From NCBI GenBank assembly GCA_010909165.1, contig MU008163.1:372001-436000 (forward strand): a stretch of DNA of 64,000 bases, read 5' to 3'. Both the position numbers and the translations under genes were made by a program. Positions 22,691 through 34,800 of the stretch are shown one piece after another. Under the pieces are notes generated by a model. It was not told the DNA's origin, searched no databases, and saw only the letters and a list, made by a program, of their open reading frames with translations. Position 1 is the first letter of the stretch, and every line of letters starts with the position of its first letter. The DNA is from Anthoceros angustus. Taxonomy: Eukaryota > Streptophyta > Anthocerotopsida > Anthocerotales > Anthocerotaceae.

Positions 22691-25344
22691 CGGATCTCCT
22701 TTGCCCAAAACTTGCAGGCCCCGCGAAAACTTATCATTGTTATTTCTTGAACTCGTCCGGCCGCTCCAACGTTCACTCGTTGTGACATATACATTGAGCA
22801 TCGTGCGTCTTTGTCAATGGCCACAACGTTCCTTTTCCGTTGTATCCGGCCACCAAAATGATCACGATCACGCACGCGTCAACAATCCGATCGTCTTCGT
22901 TGGAGAACATGTTCACCAACATGCCTAATAAGCCCACGGGTTTACGATATGGCGTCGACCATCTTATCACCGATGTGGTAAATCGACTTCTTCACCACGG
23001 TCCATGTCGGATAACTCTTGGCGGCTTTGTTTGATGTCTTTGCGGAAAAGAGGAGCTTTTCCGACATTGGACTCTGTCCTCACTGCGCTTCCAACATCAA
23101 ATATTCCACTTTGTTTCCACGGCACCCTTTGGGTGGGATGTTGGTTTTCTCCCATACCGGTTTGAATGACTCCTTTCACGCACCAAGACCTCAAAGCCTC
23201 CACGGCTTGAATCACCCCATCCACCCCATGCATAAGAATTATCCGAACACATCGCTCGTGGTCTTCTCGTTGAAAGAGCTGATGATCTCTTTCAATTCTT
23301 CTTCAACGAAAGCCTTGTCATTCTCATGCCTGTAAACCTCGAGGGAGGTCGCGAGAAAGAAGAGTATACCTCCTCGGTGGCAAAAATCCTTTCATATCCA
23401 AAATGTCTCGATGCACCACGATATGCCACTTTGTCCAAGACCGGGCACTCTGGCCCTCATGCATCCATGTCCTTATCGGCCATTTGTTTTCGCTCTTCTT
23501 CCATCCGTTTCGATTCGCGCTATAAACAAAATCTTGGAAAGGTTTTGGCGGGCTTTCAAATCCTCAATGTCTCCGGTTTACGCAAGCAGCAGGCGGTGGT
23601 CGAGAACTCATTGGCGGCGGTGGAGTCGCGGTCGGCGGCGCACTGTGTCGCGGTCAGCGGCGCACTCCACCATGAACCGGTGGCGGCAAATGCGAGTCGC
23701 CCGGTCGGCGGCGCACTCGCAGTGCCGGTCGGCCGGCGCACTCCGCCGGTCGGCCGGTCGCCCGGTCGCGGTCAGCGGCGCACTCGCGTTGCGCCTGGGT
23801 AACAAACAACAAAGTCGCGGTCGGCCGGTCGCCCGGTCGCGGTCGGTGGCGCGCCTCTAACGAATACACTCACTTACCACTTCATATTGTTTGAAACCGC
23901 CAATTCCTTGGCCTCGGTATGCTTGGGAAGCTGTTTGGCGACTTGTGAAGGTCGCACACTTCATAGCCTTCGAAGGCATGCTCGATAAGGTTAATCTTCT
24001 TCTGTTGCCAACATCGTATCCATATCTTTTAGCTGCGGTTTTCCTTGGATGACCTTACGGGTCACGCTATCAACATCTCTTCACCTTCTCGTCCTTGGGA
24101 CTCCTTGGAATACTCTCCATGCCCTTAGAGCATTGGAGCAGACGAGGGGTCGATTAGGGATTGTGTTGTAGTTGGGTCTTGTGGCTTCCGTTTGCTTCGC
24201 TCGCTTAGTCGTCACATTGTCTTTGTTCACCCGCACACTCTGGGAGTTCGCACTTCTCCACATCGGAAAATGGTGTCCACGTTCTCCCACAATTTACCCA
24301 CCTCGCAATCCTCAGCAGCGAGTCTTCACATCCACCATCTTACATACATAATCGGTGTCCTTGAGTTTCCAGCCTCCTCCGGCATCCCAGCAACTTGTAC
24401 ACATTGAACTTCCTTTGCAGTCGGTTTTCCATCGGGTGTGTCCGGTGCCAAATCTCAAGCTCATCATGTATGTAGCGTACTTGTTCAATAAAACCAAGCT
24501 TCTTCCTCTTATGCGCATACACATTGTGATCAGCTGCCGGCACCGCATTTCTTCCTCTGTCAAGCTGCATATACATGGCCTCAAGCCATTGAAATTTATC
24601 TTCCGCGGATACATTTGACGATTATGCGCATGGCGGCATAGCAATAGTTCCCTCGGCACCCCTAGGGTGTAATCTTTGAGCTCGATCTCCTCCGGTGCAT
24701 CTTCTTCTTCAAGCCTTTGTCTTTGGATCAATCATGCACAAAGTGGGGCGTCCCTTCCTTCTGGGACACATGCGCATCATCGAACAAGGCACTTCATCCA
24801 TGCCTCATCCACCTTCCTTATCGAGCATCTGCGTTAGAAATGAAGCGGGGCGTGTAATATGTGAATGTCGAATGTTGTGGTTTGCACCCGCTTCTTGTAG
24901 GCCCGAGTGCGAACCATCTCCGATAGTCATCCTCCTGCGAAAGGAGCTCCGGTCGTTCGGCATCATGGTGTTGTCAAGACAGCAGCTTCCTCTTACGCAT
25001 GCTTCCTCGACTTCCTTAATTTTTCCGCCCTCGCCCACTTCTTCTCCATCACCACTGAGATCTTGCCTTCCTCTTCGCTTGATTGGTGTGCTCTGCATGG
25101 AAATCAAAACAAGATGCTTCAATTCTTACATGGGTTGGTGCGGAGGCGCATTAGGAGCATTCTTACCAGCCATTCGCCTTCTCATCTTCTTTCACAGTGC
25201 GGATTCCCTTCTTCTTCTTTCACAGTGCGTGCCCGAGTCTTCAGACGAGGGTCACCTCCTCCTCAAAAGCCTCAGTTAAGACCCACGAGGCTGGACATGT
25301 TGCGAGCCATGGCGGCCGTCGAGCTCGCCTCCGCCGGACCACGA
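22691..25344 (-). other. Degenerate element, weak DNA-methylase-like signal
   Basis: No intact gene. On the minus strand, 22,773-22,970 reads KPVGLLGMLVNMFSNEDDRI followed by VDAC, which resembles the motif of N4/N6-type DNA methylases (KPxxLxxxLVxxFSxxxDxVxD), but the rest of such a domain is broken by stops. A frame at 24,312-24,731 (minus) is open for 139 residues with no family I recognise. The region is probably an old transposon-like element. The methylase reading is a guess from one short motif. Confidence 0.3.
23590..23860. repeat. GC-rich imperfect repeat (GGTCGCGGTCGGCGGCGCACTC-like)
   Basis: A stretch made of variants of CGGTCGGCCGGTCGCCCGG and GTCAGCGGCGCACTC. All six frames are partly open because of the composition, so its ORFs carry no weight. 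Confidence 0.8.
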
Positions 25345-26012
25345 GGCGAGGCGCTCCTCCTCTTCCGGAGGCTCGGCTCGGCAGCCCGGGAACCTCGTCC
25401 TCCTCCATCTCGGTTGCATAATCCGGGCATCGTTTCGATGCACACAACCCACGGCCCTGATAGCGCGGTGCGTTCGCACCGCCTCGCTGCCCGATCACCG
25501 GTAGCGTCGATCACTACACCTCTTCTTGACACCTTGATGGCGTAGCGGGTAGAGCAAAATTGTTCTCCCCATTCATTTTAAAGAGGAAAACAATGAGTAA
25601 ACCCGCATGCGTGAAACCCTAGCGAAAATGGGAAGTGATACATGGTGACATACAATGACTTACATCTTGAACACTTTTGGAATCACATAAGGCCGATTTC
25701 AACTGGCGCTCCTCCTCTTCCGGAGGCTCGGCTCGGCACAGCCACCGGAACCTCGTCCTCCTCCATCTCCGGTTGCATAATCCGGGCATCGTTTCGATGC
25801 ACACAACCCACGGCCCGCGATAGCGGCGGTGCGTTCGCACCGCCTCGCTGCCCGATCACCGGTAGCGTCGATCACTACACCTCTGTTCTTGACACCTTGA
25901 TGCGTGGAGTAGAGCAGCAAAATTGTTCTCCCCATTCATTTTAAAGAGGAAAACAATGAGTAAACCGGCATGCGTGAAACCCTAGCGAAAATGGGAAGTG
26001 ATACATGGTGAC
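25345..26012. repeat. Direct duplication of a unit of about 310 bp
   Basis: The block from GGCGCTCCTCCTCTTCCGGA to GGAAGTGATACATGGTGACA occurs at about 25,345-25,652 and again at about 25,706-26,012, separated by about 55 bp. The copies differ mainly by small indels. There is no supported gene. Confidence 0.8.
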
Positions 26013-26852
26013 ACTGGGGCTCACAACGACGAGGCATTATCTTGGCATCCATTATCGGAGATGTGTGTTGATGTCATCGTTTATGTGCAAATGAGGTTTC
26101 TTGGTGACCAAAAGCGTATGTGCATATCTTCGCCCATTCAGTCCTTTGTTGCACATAGAATCCATCCGACTCTTGCACAGGAATCCCCTCAATACCATTG
26201 TAACCGTTAATCCATAAGGCCGATGGTGGAATCCAAGGCACTGGATCTTGAGTTCTTCTTACGCAACAACGCTCCACTCTTTATGCATGTTGTACCGGAA
26301 GAGAATCACGGAGCTTTTTCACTGCTCCACAAAGTTAAAAGCATGAGGAATCGCGGTGGCGCATTTCCACGAGGTTGGTGCTCCTCGGCCATCAATGTCT
26401 TCATATCCTCTCCGTTGACTACCCTTTGAGGTGGACGTCCGGACACTACCATGAGAGGATTCTCTCAATTGCATAATAGCGGGTGGGGTTACTGTTACCA
26501 CATTCGCGGGGATCTGCATCCCCTCATCCGGTACGCGCCCTTGCAGCGATCCTGCTGCTCTTGCAGCCGCCACTGCATTTTTCCGCTGCTTCCTGATGCG
26601 TGGCGGCGCCTCCAACGCAGCGGGGGGGTCGATCTCTGCATGCTTATTGCTCCGTAGCGTCCTCGCGATCACCATCCTGCAATCTTCAAAAACCTCTGTG
26701 CGGGAAGTTGGCGGGAGGAAGTAAGAGAATTCGTATCCGGACTCTCGAACTCTTGATGAAAAAGGAGAGGCTCGAGCTTCTGTGGAAATGAAATATGGAT
26801 GTTTGAGCGCATCAACGGATTACGATAAAGCCTTAACACCGCTAGTTACGCT
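26013..26852. other. Degenerate sequence, no gene recognised
   Basis: A minus-strand frame at 26,319-26,675 is open for 118 residues (basic, Ala-rich) but matches no family I know. Its surroundings are frame-broken. It is probably part of the repeat landscape. Confidence 0.4.
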
Positions 26853-28626
26853 AAAAGCGGCTCGAAGTTGTAGCAGCGGTTGGAGTCATGAACACGGTCA
26901 TCATTCATTTAACCTCAAATGCCTAAAATAGGCCCATCACAAATTCCGATGCATCCACCTCATCTTATGCCGTCATTTTCTAAGGACAGTGGCTGCACTC
27001 TCATTCAAGGTCCATCAGTCGACGGGATGGACCAACAGAAGACACAGCTTCCACATTTCACGTGTTTACCCAAGGACCTGTCAGATGTAGGTTTGATCGA
27101 CGTCCATGTTGTGGGGTGCATGATTTATAACTACACCATGTCGGCGGAACTCTTCATGGCATACGGGAACATCCGGAACGATGCAAACCTGACTATAGCC
27201 AATATCCAGCATGTCATTTCAAATTACGAGGGACTACTACCAAAGGTTCTTTATCTTCAACTCGACAATCGCACGGGAGAATAAGAATGCCGCTATTCGC
27301 TTACACGAATATGTTGGTAGAGCTTAAGGTTTTGAGAAGGTAAAGTAGGATTCCTCCGGTTGGGCACACTCATGACCAGTTGACGGATGTTTTCGAGGTT
27401 TTCAACGTGCTTGCGAAGGAAGCTTTACGTTGCCCAAAGTGGTATTTTGGAGAATGCATATCGCCCAAACCAAAATTATGGAGGTGAAAGAAGTTCCGGA
27501 CTTCGAAAGTTTGTGTGGCCAATACCTTATGGGAAGGTGGCTATAAGCAGTTCTTTGCGGTGAAAGCAGTTGCACAATATATCTTTTGACATCGGTTCAA
27601 AATAACCCGAGAAAGCGAGGTGGTGAGACTTATTCTTGTGATGAGGGGCAAACAATATTCCAGATGAATCTGGTCACCGGACGAGGTTGGAGTTTTGAAT
27701 AATGTCCCATCTACTCCTATTCAAGCTCGTTTGGTTCATTTGGAGGTCCAGTAAAAAGCGGCTCGAAGTTGTAGCAGTTGGAGTCACACGGTCATCATTC
27801 ATTTAACCTCAAATGCCTAAAATAGGCCCATCACAAATTCGATGCATCCACCTCATCTTATGCCGTCATTTTCTAAGGGCGGTGGCTGCACTCTCATTCA
27901 AGGTCCATCGATCGGATGGACCAGACTTCCACATTTCACGTGTTTACCCAAGGACACATCGGATGTAGGTTTGATCGGCGTCCATGTTGTGGGGTGCATG
28001 ATTTATAACTACACCATGTCGGTGAACTCTTCATGGCATACGGAACATCCGGAGCGATGCAAACGACTATAGCCAATATCCGGCATGTCATTTCAAATTA
28101 CGAGGGACTACTACCAAAGGTTCTTTATCTTCAACTCGACAATCTTGCGGGAGAATAAGAATGCCGCTATTCGCTTACACGAATATGTTGGTAGAGCTTA
28201 AGGTTTTGAGAAGGTAAAGTAGGATTCCTCACAGTTGGGCACACTCATGACCAGTTGACGGATGTTTTCGAGGTTTTCAACGTGCTTGCGGAAGGAAGCT
28301 TTACGTTGCCCAAAGTAGTATTTTGGAGAATGCATATCGCCCAAACCAAAATTATGGAGGTGAAAGAAGTTCCGGACTTCAAAGTTTGTGTGGCCAATAC
28401 CTTATGGGAAGGTGGCTATAAGCAGTTCTTTGCGGTGAAACAGTTGCACAATATATCTTTCGACATCAGTTCAAAATAACCCGAAAGCGCGAGGTGAGCG
28501 GACTTATTCTTGTGATGAGGGGCAAACAATATTCCAGATGAATCTGGTCACCGGACGAGGTTGGAGTTTTGAATAATGTCCCATCTACTCCTATTCAAGC
28601 TCGTTTGGTTCATTTGGAGGTCCAGT
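26853..28626 (+). mobile_element. Duplicated transposase-like fragment (DUF7869-type motifs)
   Basis: Two head-to-tail copies, 26,853-27,753 and 27,754-28,626, each carry a plus-strand coding relic. Copy 1 reads VGCMIYNYTM, VLYLQLDN, GENKN and, after a frame change, PVGHTHDQLTDVF. That combination (a QLDN..xENKN block followed by VGHTHxxxD) is typical of the DUF7869 family found in transposon-like repeats of many eukaryotes. Later residues (CVANTLWEGGYKQFF) are also shared. Both copies have frameshifts and stops, and copy 2 is open mainly at 28,255-28,479. It is a decayed element, not a host gene. The family name is from memory of motif patterns. Confidence 0.55.
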
Positions 28627-30539
28627 AAAAAGCGGTTGCGAGAGGAGAGATCCCGAAAGAAGTCTTGCGACAATGCGTGGGAAACTAGAGGAAAACTCGG
28701 GACCCATTTGGGCGCGGTGAGGATATTTGGTGGGAGGAATTGCAGGTGAGCAATCGACCATCGTGGACAAGATAGCATGTGAGCATCTTTGAGGAATTGA
28801 AGACCCCTTGGCAGTAGTGCGATAGAACACATAATGAAGAGTTGCATCGCCTTGGTTGTTGTACAGGTGAGATTTTCTGACATCAATCGTTCGGCAAGTG
28901 CCCGGACATGTATGTTGGAGCGTCGAGCGGATGATGCGGCGGGAACAAGAAAGCTTGAGCGGCGATGTGTTGGAGATACAAAGCAGGTCACATGATTGCG
29001 GTGCCTTGTGGGGCAGATCGACAATCGACCATTACGGCTCGCAAAAGTTCTCTGGTGGACTTCCAATGTGACGCCCCATTCATTAAAGTCCATTGGTGGG
29101 TGACTAAATGCAGCGCATTTGAAGGCGGTACCTAGAGGAGATGATTTTACGATCGACCACCAGCGGCGGTCGTGGGGTCGCTCTCAAGCGGAGCATGAGG
29201 TTGCGGAAACACGTCGACAAATTGCTTCTTGCGAGACACATTCATCTTGGCATACGGGTTTTCTCTAACAAAAGCGAAGCAACTAAATGCAAGGACCGAA
29301 CCATAATACGGAAAAACATATACGTTTTGCGCTCATGCGGGAGGAAGCTCGGAACATATGGAAGGAAGGGACTGCGGATAATGGCGTTGCGAAGATGTTG
29401 CATCGGCGAGGACATTGAAACACTTGATGAACATGGTTCATGGAGTTGATTAGTTAGTTTTCGATTGACCATGGACTCCTACTAGTCTTTGGTGGGAAGG
29501 TATGCGGTGTGGCGCACTTCTCAGTGGATAGGTTGTGTGTTCCCCATGGACATAAGCGGCTTAACCAAGTGCAGTATGGGCACACAAAATGACGGTACAA
29601 CCACAATTTGCGATTATGTTCCAAATCGGCCAAAACCGTGTCTCTATTCGATGGACCTTATTTTTAGGACAACACATGATAAGACCGGCTGTCGACAAAT
29701 GTTCAAACGCATCCACGATTCGGTCCCACACTTTTTAAAGTTTTGGAGGAATGAATTCAAAGACAATAATTTTTTGGCCACGTTCTTTTCCGGTCCTGTC
29801 GAAAAGTGGATGCCAAATTTCTTCAAAACCCGCAATAACGTACATGGTTTTCTGGGACATGCTTTTTTTTGAATATGATGATGGGAAAGTTTACTGCCTT
29901 TTGCCCAGCAGCCCATTTCAACGGAATCCGCCGATATTGCGCAGACACTGTTTCAAGCCCTAGCTACAATCTTAGTAACTACTTACTTAAGCTTTAAGCT
30001 ATTATTTACTACCACACTTCCTAGGCTACATGCTTAACATGCTCTTAGTAAGCTACTCTTCTAAACATGCCTCTGCATGGAGCTTTCTTGCAAAGCACTC
30101 AAGCCAGTTTTGTTACTGCAACTGTGGAAACAGAGAACAACAAACGTGGGTAAGAAAGAGGTCAAACAACGGGACGGAAAACAATCGTTACGAGATTAGA
30201 AGTAGAAAATGAGAAACTTGCCCAAGAAAAATGTCAAATCAACTTTAAAACATCAGAAGTTTCTCCGGAGCGTCTTGTGATAAAAGGCACAAGCATTCAA
30301 GCTAAGTCTTAAGTCGGTCTGCTGGAGTAATACCGCTCTGTTGGAGGCAGAGCAATCCCAGCAATCGTGCCACCCCAAACGGGGCAAATACCACCCCACG
30401 TCGATTTGCTTACATGACCAACAATGCTACTAAAAACCTGGCGTGCATCCTTCAGCTCACCGCATCTTTGAAAATAGAGATCACGCAATTGTTCAATAAA
30501 ATCAGCACACTTCTGTTCATCTCACACTTATGTTCAACT
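28627..30539. other. Probable remainder of the degenerate element, then plain spacer
   Basis: A third partial start of the duplicated unit (AAAAAGCGG) occurs at about 28,630 and then diverges. Frames on both strands up to about 29,960 are short and unrecognised. From about 30,000 to 30,540 the sequence is AT-richer with no feature I can support. Confidence 0.35.
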
Positions 30540-30880
30540 CAACAAGCAATAGTAATAAAACGTTCGCTGGAGGGGAGGCGGGGGAAGGAGGGGAGGGGAA
30601 GAGGGGAGGAGGGGAGGAGGGGAGGTATTTTGTGGGGGCATGATGAATGCGTCCATTCAATAGCGTCCAACGCCTCCGGAGGCACGCCACTTGGCAACGC
30701 GCAGTCCATTAATCCCAGTCCTTATACACAGTCTGAAGAAGGAAAACGTCGGGAGCGAGGGCGTTCTAATACTAGTACGTCACGCTCTTTGTTATTTTAT
30801 TAAGTGTTCTTATTATGAGCAGGCGCCACCTCGACGTCCACAAGCAAGTGCACACGGCTCAAATGGTACATGTTCATACA
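30540..30880 (+). repeat. Dispersed repeat, inverted copy at 44,890-45,175
   Basis: Contains a G-rich run (GGAGGGGAGGGGAAGAGG near 30,588) and the segments ACTAGTACG, CACGCTCTTTG and TAAGTGTTCTTATTATGAG. The same order occurs as the reverse complement at 44,890-45,175, so both are copies of one family. No coding signature. Confidence 0.7.
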
Positions 30881-30929
30881 TGCCCACCTTTCACGGGCTA
30901 TTGTATGACCAGCCATTATCGGACGTTTG

Positions 30930-31345
30930 GACGCCATTCTTGGATTTTGGCCGTCATTGTATGGCTAACCACTGTCGGGTGTTAGGCGGCATTGTAGGCT
31001 AGTCATTGTCGGGTGTTGGACGCCAGTCTTGGATTTTGGGTGCCATTGTATGGCCAACCATGGTCGCACGTTGGGCGCCATTGTATGGCCAGCCATGGTC
31101 GGGCGTTGGGTGCCATTGTCGGGCGTTGGGCGCCATTGTCGAGCATTGGGCGCCATTTTTGGGCGTTGGGGGCCATTGTATGGCAACCATTGTCGGGCGT
31201 TGGGCGCTATTGTATGGCAACCATTGTCGGGTGTTGGGCGTCATTATATGACAAGCCATTATCGGGCGTTGGGTGCTATTGTATGGCAACCATTGTCAGG
31301 CATTGGGTGCCATTGTATGGCAAGCCATTGTCGGGCGCCATTGTA
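30930..31345. repeat. Minisatellite with core TCGGGCGTTGGGCGCCATTG
   Basis: About ten imperfect units of variable length (roughly 21-48 bp), alternating CATTGTCGGGCGTTGGGCG with CATTGTATGGCAACCA. Frames through it are open only because of the repeat. Confidence 0.85.
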
Positions 31346-31464
31346 TGGCAACCATTATATGGAAACCGTTGTAAATCATCGAGACGTGAATTTTCCAAGT
31401 TGTAGTCTACCTTGTAGATTATGTTGTAAAGCTAGCGATTCACAATTTTTTTAGGTTGTAAATT

Positions 31465-31683
31465 GATGAAATATTTTAATTATTAGGGCACTATTCATTA
31501 GGCTCGTATAAATCCCTAGAATTAATAATTAATTAATTCTTAGGGTTATAAGTAGTTTCATTAGTTATTTATGGTTAATTGGTTACAACAACCTATAACC
31601 ACCTACTTCATATAAACTCAATGTTCTTTCTATTATGTTTATCAATGCATAAGATCCTTTGAGTAAGTCCTCGATTCTCTTCA
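31465..31683 (+). mobile_element. Ty1/copia-type LTR (3' part or complete)
   Basis: AT-rich sequence ending TCTCTTCA and followed at once by a primer-binding site. A diverged relative, sharing TTAGGGCACT, TTAGTTATTT and CTTTCTATTATG, sits at 46,203-46,370 within a copia pol relic. The left boundary is uncertain (a TGAAATATT at about 31,467 is one candidate). Confidence 0.6.
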
Positions 31684-31695
31684 TGGTATCAGAAC
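31684..31695 (+). promoter_or_regulatory. Retrotransposon primer-binding site (initiator tRNA-Met)
   Basis: TGGTATCAGAAC matches the standard plant copia PBS TGGTATCAGAGC at 11 of 12 bases and sits directly after the LTR end. Confidence 0.75.
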
Positions 31696-32332
31696 ACTCT
31701 TGCTCTCAATTTGATCATGCAACTACAAGCATCTAAGGAGCTCCTCTAGGAGACAATATCTATCTAGGATTTTCCTAGAAATGGAGTTCGCCTTTCTTAG
31801 AATTGCTCCCTTTGAATGCATTTCATTTGTGTACACATTTCTTCTCTAATAATGCATCATTGTGCTAATCCTTTGTCTAATCTCCATGGATTTCCTCATC
31901 CTTAGAAGGAGTAGGCATAGGACTAAGAGAAGAGATAGATCTGCAAAGCAAGAAGCCCACATTAAGAGCCATCAGGTTAGATGCAATAGAGAACTTGATG
32001 TAATTGATAGAGAGATTGATAGCATGTCTATTTACATCTCTAATTTCATTGCCCCTACTCTAATCCCACAATCTAATCAAGGGGAATTAATCAAACTCTT
32101 TAGACGTAAGGGTGTAAGCATGGTTTGGTGCCACACATTAGTACTTAATGTCAAAACACAATTGATCACCTTGAGAGAGTGTGTGAAGGTTAGAATTCAA
32201 ACTTTCAAATCTCACTTGTGATTATTGAATGATTTATTTTTACCTCCCCATGATTTAATTATGTTAATTTGTCAGCTTAAAATTACTTACATATGATGAT
32301 ATAAAATTACATAACCTTTCTTACCTTGTATT
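31696..32332 (+). mobile_element. Decayed internal region of the copia element
   Basis: Downstream of the PBS. A frame at 31,862-32,221 is open for 119 residues, basic at the start (RRSRHRTKRRDRSAKQ), with no clear gag signature. The pol part is missing and no matching right LTR follows, so the element is truncated. Confidence 0.45.
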
Positions 32333-33163
32333 ATGTGGAATAACCTCGTTGACCGGAAACCCAACTTTGTGCATGCAACCTGCTTGGCCTGCCCTCCCCT
32401 ACCTTACGCCTGTCTCCTCGGCGCCGCCATCACCCCCTTCCGCATAGTATCCCTTGCATTTGTGTTTGTGTGTCACACTGCCTTCGTTGCGGCTCGTCCT
32501 CCCTCCCTCCATCCCTGCCCCCACATTCCTCTGTCGCGGCCTTCGCCTAGTGTGCCTGCTGCCCTGCCGTACTGTGGAGGTGTGGGTGCCATGGTTGGCC
32601 AGCAATCCTCCTCACGGAATAAGAAGAGGAATGCACAGTCTGCTCGGGAGCGAGCTGCTCGTGTGCTATCTGTCGTGGAGGAGAATTGTAGGATATGGAG
32701 TTGGCATGACGAAGATGAAAAGCTCCGCAACAAAGGCATCAATGTTTGGGACGATATGCTTCTCAAGGGTTTGAAGGAGCTTGTTGGAGGTGCTGAGGTT
32801 ATCACAATGTGGTTTGGGGAGCCATTTCGTGCTAGCGAAGGCTACAAGTTCAACGCTACTACAAGGTTACTTCATGAGGAGTGGGCGAATGTGTATAACA
32901 GCGTCTGTTTAGAAAGGGGTTTCTCCTGTCAAAAGGGGTTTTGGAAAAAATCCCACCCTATTTCGCCGGAAACTGAAGTTGGTTTGGTTTTTGTTGGTTT
33001 TTGTAGGTGTTCATCCATCGGTTTCGGGCATTCTCGGCTCCGGCACCACTTCCTATCGAGTCATTTACACCGCATTGGCGCCTTGTACTCATGTTCATGG
33101 CGATTTAGTCGGTGTGATGAAGGGCTAGTGACCTTATTGTTCCATAATTTCGTCATGTCGTAG
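32333..33163 (+). CDS. Hypothetical ORF, 276 aa, unrecognised
   Basis: An open frame that begins at ATG 32,333. Residues 1-85 are hydrophobic and Pro-rich and look like translated non-coding sequence. Residues about 86-215 look more protein-like, with a basic patch (SSRNKKRNAQSARERAARV) and WSWHDEDEKLRNKGINVWDD. A shorter start at 32,591 (MVGQQSSSRNKK) is more plausible than the first ATG. I recognise no family. It lies between a broken copia element and a minisatellite duplication and may be part of another mobile element. Confidence 0.3.
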   Translation: MWNNLVDRKPNFVHATCLACPPLPYACLLGAAITPFRIVSLAFVFVCHTAFVAARPPSLHPCPHIPLSRPSPSVPAALPYCGGVGAMVGQQSSSRNKKRNAQSARERAARVLSVVEENCRIWSWHDEDEKLRNKGINVWDDMLLKGLKELVGGAEVITMWFGEPFRASEGYKFNATTRLLHEEWANVYNSVCLERGFSCQKGFWKKSHPISPETEVGLVFVGFCRCSSIGFGHSRLRHHFLSSHLHRIGALYSCSWRFSRCDEGLVTLLFHNFVMS

Positions 33164-33554
33164 TTTACGCATTTGTGTGGTTTTGTATGTTTTGTATACC
33201 GGGGGCCTAGGCGCATAAGTGCGCGTCTAAACAACGCTATGCAAACTTGTGCATGTGCAAAAGAGCGAAAAATAATCTTCTAATGGGGAAACATGTCCTT
33301 TTGGAGGTCGAGGATGTCGGAACTCCCAACAAAATAACAAGTAGTAGACATCGGAGGTTCACCTAGACCGCTCTCATATATCTATCCTATGCCCTAATGC
33401 GATGAAGAACACCCTATCCCTTTTTATCCTTTCGGTGTTTAGTCTCTTTCGGTGACCTAGTACCGGGTTATCATCAAACATGCTAGGGGCCCTGGGTGAA
33501 CAAGTGCATGTACTGGGGCAGGAGGCCAGTGCACGCACCCAAGGTCAAGAAGGG

Positions 33555-33740
33555 CCTAGGCGCATAAGTGCGCGCATAAGTGCGCGCACCGAGGCAAGGG
33601 GCCCGTGCGCGCATAAGTGCGCGCACCGAGGCAAGGGGCCCGTGCGCGCATAAGTGCGCGCACCGAGGCAAGGGGCCCGTGCGCGCATAAGTGCGCGCAC
33701 CGAGGCAAGGGGCCAGTGCACGCACAAGTGCACGCACCCA
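33555..33740. repeat. 37-bp minisatellite with GCGCGC hairpins (copy 1)
   Basis: Four to five units of 37 bp. Each contains GTGCGCGC and GCGCGCAC separated by ATAAGT, so each unit can fold into a short GC hairpin. It also contains CGAGGCAAGGGGCC. Confidence 0.9.
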
Positions 33741-34554
33741 AGGTCAAGAAGGGCCTAGGAGCATGAAACCATATGGTTCATGCCTCCTAGTGCATTCAGA
33801 CAGTTCATCAAAGAAAAAAGAGCAAAAGTCTAAAAACCCTTAAAACCCTAAAAATCACAAAAAGTCCAGTTTTTGAGGCAAGTCGCACTTGCCCTAAAAT
33901 TTTTGACAATTTTTGAATTGTTTTGTATTTTTTGATATTTTGTTGTTTTAAAGGGTTCCTTTCGGCGTTTTCAACCTTTTTTGTGCACCTCCCTAATGTG
34001 GATATGCTCTTATCTTTACTTAACCCTCGTCTTTTTTCTAGTGGTTAAAACTTTGAACTAGTAGTGAGAACATTTTGCATCTTTTGAATCTTGAGACGTT
34101 TGGCGTGGGCCCAGCTCCAAGTGCAGACTATGCCACTCTCATTCTCGCACTGCATGTGGATCAAGAACATCGACGAAGATATTATTATCCCAATGTCTAA
34201 GAAACAAAGTCCTGTAAAATTCTCAGAGCGAGAGTATAGTCTTAGGATTGACTGGTATGAATGAAAGGTTGGTGCGCAAACTTGTGCCTTGTGCAAAAGA
34301 GCGAAAAATAATCTTCTAATGGGGAAACATGTCCTTTTGGAGGTCGAGGATGTCTTGGAACTCCCAACAAAATAACAAGTAGTAGACATCGCGGAGGTTC
34401 ACCTAGACGCTCTCATATCTATCCTATGCCCTAATGCGATGAAGAACACCTATCCCTTTTTATCCTTTCGGTGTTTAGTCTCTTTGGTGACCTAGTAGGG
34501 TTATCATCAAACATGCTAGGGGCCCGGTGGGTGAACAAGTGCATGCAGGGGCAA

Positions 34555-34800
34555 GGGGCCCGTGCGCGCATAAGTGCGCGCACCGAGGCAAGGGGCCCGT
34601 GCGCGCACCGAGGCAAGGGGCCAGTGCGCGCTTGTGCGCGCACCGAGGCAAGGGGCAGGGGCAAGGGGCCCGTGCGCGCACCGAGCAGGGGGCCTAGGCG
34701 CATAAGTGCGCGCACCGAGGCAAGGGGCCCGTGCGCGCACCGAGGCAAGGGGCCCGTGCGCGCATAAGTGCGCGCACCGAGCAGAGGCCAGTGCACGCAC
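34555..34800. repeat. 37-bp minisatellite with GCGCGC hairpins (copy 2)
   Basis: Same family as at 33,555, but with more rearranged units, some lacking the ATAAGT hairpin half. Confidence 0.9.

Noticed and set aside
23556-23869. Arg/Ala-rich frames on both strands
   Set aside because: They come from a GC-rich repeat that leaves every frame open.
30999-31454. Overlapping ORFs of 96-141 aa
   Set aside because: All lie on the CATTGTCGGGCGTTGGGCG minisatellite.
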